The notes beneath the pieces were generated by a model. That model worked only from the letters and a program-made list of their open reading frames with translations. It ran no database searches and had not been told where the DNA came from. DNA of 64,000 bases from contig JAUIMM010000188.1 of NCBI GenBank assembly GCA_031769625.1, forward strand, positions 5,682,001 to 5,746,000, given 5' to 3'. The DNA comes from Taudactylus pleione (taxonomy: Eukaryota; Chordata; Amphibia; Anura; Myobatrachidae). Shown here piece after piece: positions 60,168 through 64,000 of the stretch (within the stretch, counting starts at the first letter, position 1; each line of letters opens with the position of its first letter). The translations under genes were made by a program, and so were the position numbers.

Positions 60168-60221
60168 TTGGAGCTGATTGGTTGGTACTTTATCTCTCTC
60201 CAAGGCTCAGTACATAGACCC
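60168..60221. mobile_element. Truncated palindromic MITE
   Basis: Only the right half GAGCTGATTGGTTGGTACTT ... TACATAGACCCC remains; same family as 12431-13136. Confidence 0.7.
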
Positions 60222-60329
60222 CTCAGTTTGCTTAAATTTCTTTTTTTTTTCATACTCCCAATTTAATTCACTCATGAGAACATTTACAACAGTTTTAATG
60301 GTGATTCAAATTCCTGCTCTGCAGATATT

Positions 60330-60928
60330 GGCCCTCATTCAGAGCCACTCGCTATTTGCGGTCGTTCGTTCTAAAACAAGGGGTGGCTATTCAAATGAAC
60401 CGTTCGCTGTTTGCGGTCTGTTCACGCCTCTATGTCTGAACGAGCGAACAAAACTTGCGTTCGTTTTTTGAAAAAATACGCCCCCTGGCCGCTCGCATCC
60501 TACGTCATGTCCGCTATTTATTAGATTAATCGAGTACATCGACCAGGGTATGAACTGCTCGCTTTTCTTGGGGCTGGTGTTTGCTACCACAATTTTGCGA
60601 GCAGTTCTGGCTCTAAAATAACCCAGTGACGTGGTCAATGACGCTGCTGTTTTAAATATGCACACCCATAAAACGCCCGTTTTGACCTTTAGGCACGCCT
60701 GCGATCGGTTCTCCACTCCCCGTTTTCAAGCAGCTTCCCCTGTTACCACCCACAAACGCCTCATTCTGTCACTCAAATTAGCAGCCACTCGCTATTTTGC
60801 GAGCACACAATTTCCGACCGCAATGACTGGTTCGCGCATGCTTATTACAACCCATACGCATGCGCAGTTGTGCGAACATCGCTCGGAGCGAACGAGCGGC
60901 CGCTTACGAGCGGCTCTGAATCAGGCCC
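60330..60928. mobile_element. Harbinger-family MITE
   Basis: GGCCCTCATTCAGAGCCACT at the left and GAGCGGCTCTGAATCAGGCCC at the right. The interior has CACGCCTGCGATCGGTTCTC and TTACCACCCACAAACGCC, as in the long element's right end. Confidence 0.85.
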
Positions 60929-61882
60929 TGAGCCAGAACTTACGATTCAAGTCTTGCAGCACCAGATTCCTCCCAAACATTGGTGGTGTTTGGTGACATA
61001 AAACTGTTCATACCATTTTTTCAGATATTGTGACTTCAACCTGCAGCTTCTGTGTGTATAGAAATCACCTTTGACATCCTGCAAGGGTTGTGAAAAGGGT
61101 GGTTATAAAGAAGTGAGAGACTGGAATTTTTATATGATGTTTACACTTTTGCACAGTCTGTCTTTTTGAGATTTTTCCCCATAAATCTAGTACAGGTGAG
61201 CCTTGAAGTTTGCAGGATGAACTGCCTAGAACCACTGATGCAAAACAAAGGCAATACGTAATTTTTTAATTTTATTTTGTAACGTTTTAATAAATGTGGC
61301 TGGATCCACCATTCCCCCCCCCCAAAAAAAAAAAATGGGCAGAAATAACATTGTATAGCGCAGAAAGTGTAATTAGGATAGTGACGTATCTGAAGCACAA
61401 TGCCCACAGCAAGTTTGTGTATTTCTTTAACACAGGATAGCGCATATGTCACAAATTGTGTGACTTACCTTGCCATTTGCTGTAGGTCAGGTTTTCTGCC
61501 TGACCTTGTTCGGGAACCATGCAGTGACATCACCATCATGCACTATGTCAGCTGATAGCATTCTTCCAGTGAGAGTGCTCCTGCCTCAGCAGCCTATCAG
61601 GGACTTGCAGCAGATTCATATCCCCTGTGAGAATGCCCACTGGTGCCTGAGCAAAGCGTTGCTTCCTAGAGTTCAGTTCTAACCTGTGGCTCCTTTGTGC
61701 AGAATATCACCACTGCTATCAGGCTCATTTACCGTTCCTGTGATATTCCGTTTCCTGTTTCGTGACCTTGGCTTCGTTTATGACCCTGATTTCGCCTGAC
61801 CCCTGGTACTGCAGCTGATATCTGGTTTTGACTTCGGCTATTCCCTGTGACCTGTTTACGCCTGCTCCCTGGTACTGTCTAA
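60929..61882. other. No gene recognised
   Basis: Short C/A homopolymers at 61312-61334. No exons or element ends. Confidence 0.5.
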
Positions 61883-62649
61883 GGGCCTGATTCAGACACG
61901 GACGCTATGCTGTGCTCACTCGCATTGAGCGATTTTTCGCAATCTGTGCATGCATATGAGTCGCAGTGTGCGAACCAGTCATTGCGATGGGAAAGTGCTC
62001 GCCCGTAGCCCGCAGTCAGGCCGCTATTTTGAGTGACAGTGCCGTTTGTGGGTGGTAACGGGAAGGTGCTTGTAAACGAGGGTGTGGATGTGCGAACGCA
62101 GGCATGCCCGACCGTCAGAACAGCGTTTAATGGGTGTGCATAATTAGCAAAGTAGCGTCATAACACACGTGACTAGGTTGTATTTTAGCCAGAACACAGA
62201 AAAAAGAAACTTGCCCTCCAGCACACTGCAGATAAATCAAAAATACTTGAATCCTACATGATAATAGAAATTCAGAGGTATTGGTTTACATACATTTGCA
62301 AATATATGAATAAGCGCTGGGCCAAACGTCAAGGCTCCTCTATACCAGCGTCCCTAAAATTAAGGGGTTCACGTATTTTAGCCAGAACTGCTCGCAATGT
62401 TGTGGTGGCAAAAGGCTACCACAAGCGCTGCGAGCAGCTCCGATGGCTCTCGATCAATCCTACAACTGCCGGAGATGACGTGTGTTGCGAGTGGCAAAGG
62501 GGCGTCTTTTTACAGGTGCGAGCATATAGTGCGGCCGCTCGCTATTAGTGGGCGGCTTTACGTTACGCTGTGCGAGCACATGATTTAAATAGCCGGCCCC
62601 TTTTAGCCAGCGAGCGGACGCAAATAGCGTCTGGGTCTGAATCAGGCCC
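61883..62649. mobile_element. Harbinger-family MITE, TSD TAA
   Basis: GGGCCTGATTCAGACACGGA and GTCTGGGTCTGAATCAGGCCC; TAA at 61880-61882 and 62650-62652. The shared block is in inverted orientation (GCCGTTTGTGGGTGGTAACG). Confidence 0.88.
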
Positions 62650-63006
62650 TAAGTATGTTTGGTTCTGACCCAACCTGTTGACTGAGCTATACGTCTTTTC
62701 CGCTTTATCCGGAGATTACCAGCACCTGTATAAGGGAACCTATCCTGAGGGCCGCGACCTGTGTGTCGGACGCAGCCAAGCCCATACCTTCTTGCGAGGG
62801 TCCCTGGTGAATACCGCCGGCACATTAGACTCCGCGCCTCAGGCTTAGGTCTAGCCAACTCCCTAATATGGGCCGCACCCATAACCATTCGGGAGTTGTA
62901 ACAGCATATTAATTGAGCATCTCATCCGAGCCTACTGTATGTAGGAGGATGGTATTACCTGGACCACTTCATTCTTTTGTCTGTGTGCACCATCTGGAGT
63001 CTAGAG

Positions 63007-63210
63007 CAGTGGTTCTCAAACTCGGTCCTCAGGACCCCACACAGGTCACATTTTGCAGGTCACCCAGCAGGTTCACAGGTGTACACATTACTCACTGACA
63101 TATTTTAAAAGATCCACAGGTGGAGCTAATTATTTCACTTGCGATTCTGTGAGGAGAAATGGAAAACATACACAGCGTGGGGTCCTGAGGACCGAGTTTG
63201 AGAACCTGTG
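63007..63210. mobile_element. hAT MITE, TSD GTCTAGAG
   Basis: Ends CAGTGGTTCTCAAACTCGGT and, inverted, CACAGGTTCTCAAACTCGGT. Exact 8-bp duplication at 62999-63006 and 63211-63218. Confidence 0.95.
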
Positions 63211-63599
63211 GTCTAGAGGAAACTGTCCCAATGAAGAAACATATAGTTATTAGAGAGTCACAGATTACTGTAACTTGTAATTGAATCCCAATTTTGGATA
63301 ACCCATTTTCCATGTGCCCAATGCTTACAATGAAAGCTTCCCTCTTTGCTAAAGGAGACAGCTGTCTCACCAAGGAAGAAATAATCTGCAGAGAAGAAAG
63401 TTCAGTATGCCAGATTCGCCACCCTGATCCCATCACCTACTAGGATTAGTCCAGTATTCCAAGTTTTGATTTTAATTTAAGGGAAATATATGTACTGGTT
63501 TTGGCTGTATATAAAGAGCACATTTAGTATCCTTCTGGCTATGGGTGTTTGTGCACCAACATTACTATTTACTGGTATAACCGCTCTTTTAAGAGCTAT

Positions 63600-64000
63600 G
63601 GCCCTCATTCAGAGCCGCACGTTAACAACAGTACGCTCGTTGCGTTCCGATGTTGACTAACCGCGCATGCGTCGGTGTTACACCGCGCATGTGCGTACGG
63701 CAGATTGCGAGCTTTTTTTCTCTCGTTCCTAAAATAGCGTACAGGAAGTGACATGTCAAATGTGATTGACAGAACAGGGCGTTTTTGGGTGTTGACGGGG
63801 GTGGAGATGAAAAAACGCAGGCGTGGCGAAGCGTTTTTGGGGCGTACATACATTAGCAGATGCGAACGTCAAATGTGTTCGGACCGTCTCATACGTCACT
63901 GAAACATCCGCTTTCCCTTCAAAATGCTCGCACAGCTTAGGGTCAGGATTACTCGACCACATTGGCGATGGCCTTCTCCTCCGTCCCGGGACTCCACGAT
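63600..64000 (-). mobile_element. Harbinger family member cut by the window end
   Basis: GGCCCTCATTCAGAGCCGCA starts it. The next 290 bases are a reverse-complement match in order to 59720-60018 (GTGATTGACAGAACAGGGCG, AAAAACGCAGGCGTGGCGAA, GGGGCGTACATACATTAGC). The other end lies outside the window, so it could be a MITE or another long copy. Confidence 0.8.

Overview
The window is vertebrate nuclear DNA, most likely from a frog. It has no dense ORF packing, bacterial genes or rRNA/tRNA. Recognisable spliced exons sit in a sea of interspersed repeats: PIF/Harbinger and hAT DNA transposons with their MITEs, L2-like and L1-like LINEs, a Copia fossil and a Tc1-like fossil, plus several mini- and microsatellites. 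The mix of short palindromic MITEs resembles anuran genomes as I remember them. The species cannot be named from the sequence alone.

Host gene: the only host gene I can support is the 5' end of CCBE1 (collagen and calcium-binding EGF domain-containing protein 1) on the minus strand. Exon 1 (32199-32305) encodes a signal peptide. Exon 2 (30782-30862) encodes the first cysteine-bearing segment. Both have GT/AG borders in matching phase. No later exon was found, so positions 1-30781 appear to be intron 2 and positions above about 32.6 kb are upstream flank.

Central find: positions 52570-60018 (7449 bp) are one long PIF/Harbinger transposon with matching terminal inverted repeats and an ACA target-site duplication on both sides. 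It carries three spliced genes rather than the usual two: (1) a plus-strand gene of about 220 residues (53236-54518) with a Myb/SANT-like helical pattern, fully open over three exons; (2) a minus-strand DDE transposase (56464-55342) with two in-frame stops, one formed across the splice junction; (3) a plus-strand Myb/SANT-like gene (57797-58933) with one missing base in an A run. A 47-bp tandem array lies in the space between the divergent genes 2 and 3. At least ten shorter elements in the window share the terminal motif and, in many cases, the internal sequence, so they look like its non-autonomous relatives.

Layout: 0-7 kb, MITEs, an 0.8-kb hAT element and two L2 tails. 7.6-9.7 kb, a minus-strand L2-like LINE. 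12.4-13.1 kb, three MITEs nested inside each other. 13.2-29 kb (CCBE1 intron 2), MITEs, a Tigger/MER2-like element, a telomere-like CCTAACC element and a 39-bp minisatellite. 29.3-30.1 kb, a GATA microsatellite. 30.8-32.4 kb, CCBE1 exons 2 and 1. 33.4-34.5 kb, a 47-bp minisatellite. 35-42 kb, L1-like, Tc1-like and Copia fossils. 42.3-51.5 kb, nested hAT and Harbinger elements and a 28-bp minisatellite. 52.6-60.0 kb, the three-gene Harbinger. 60-64 kb, more family members, the last running off the window end.
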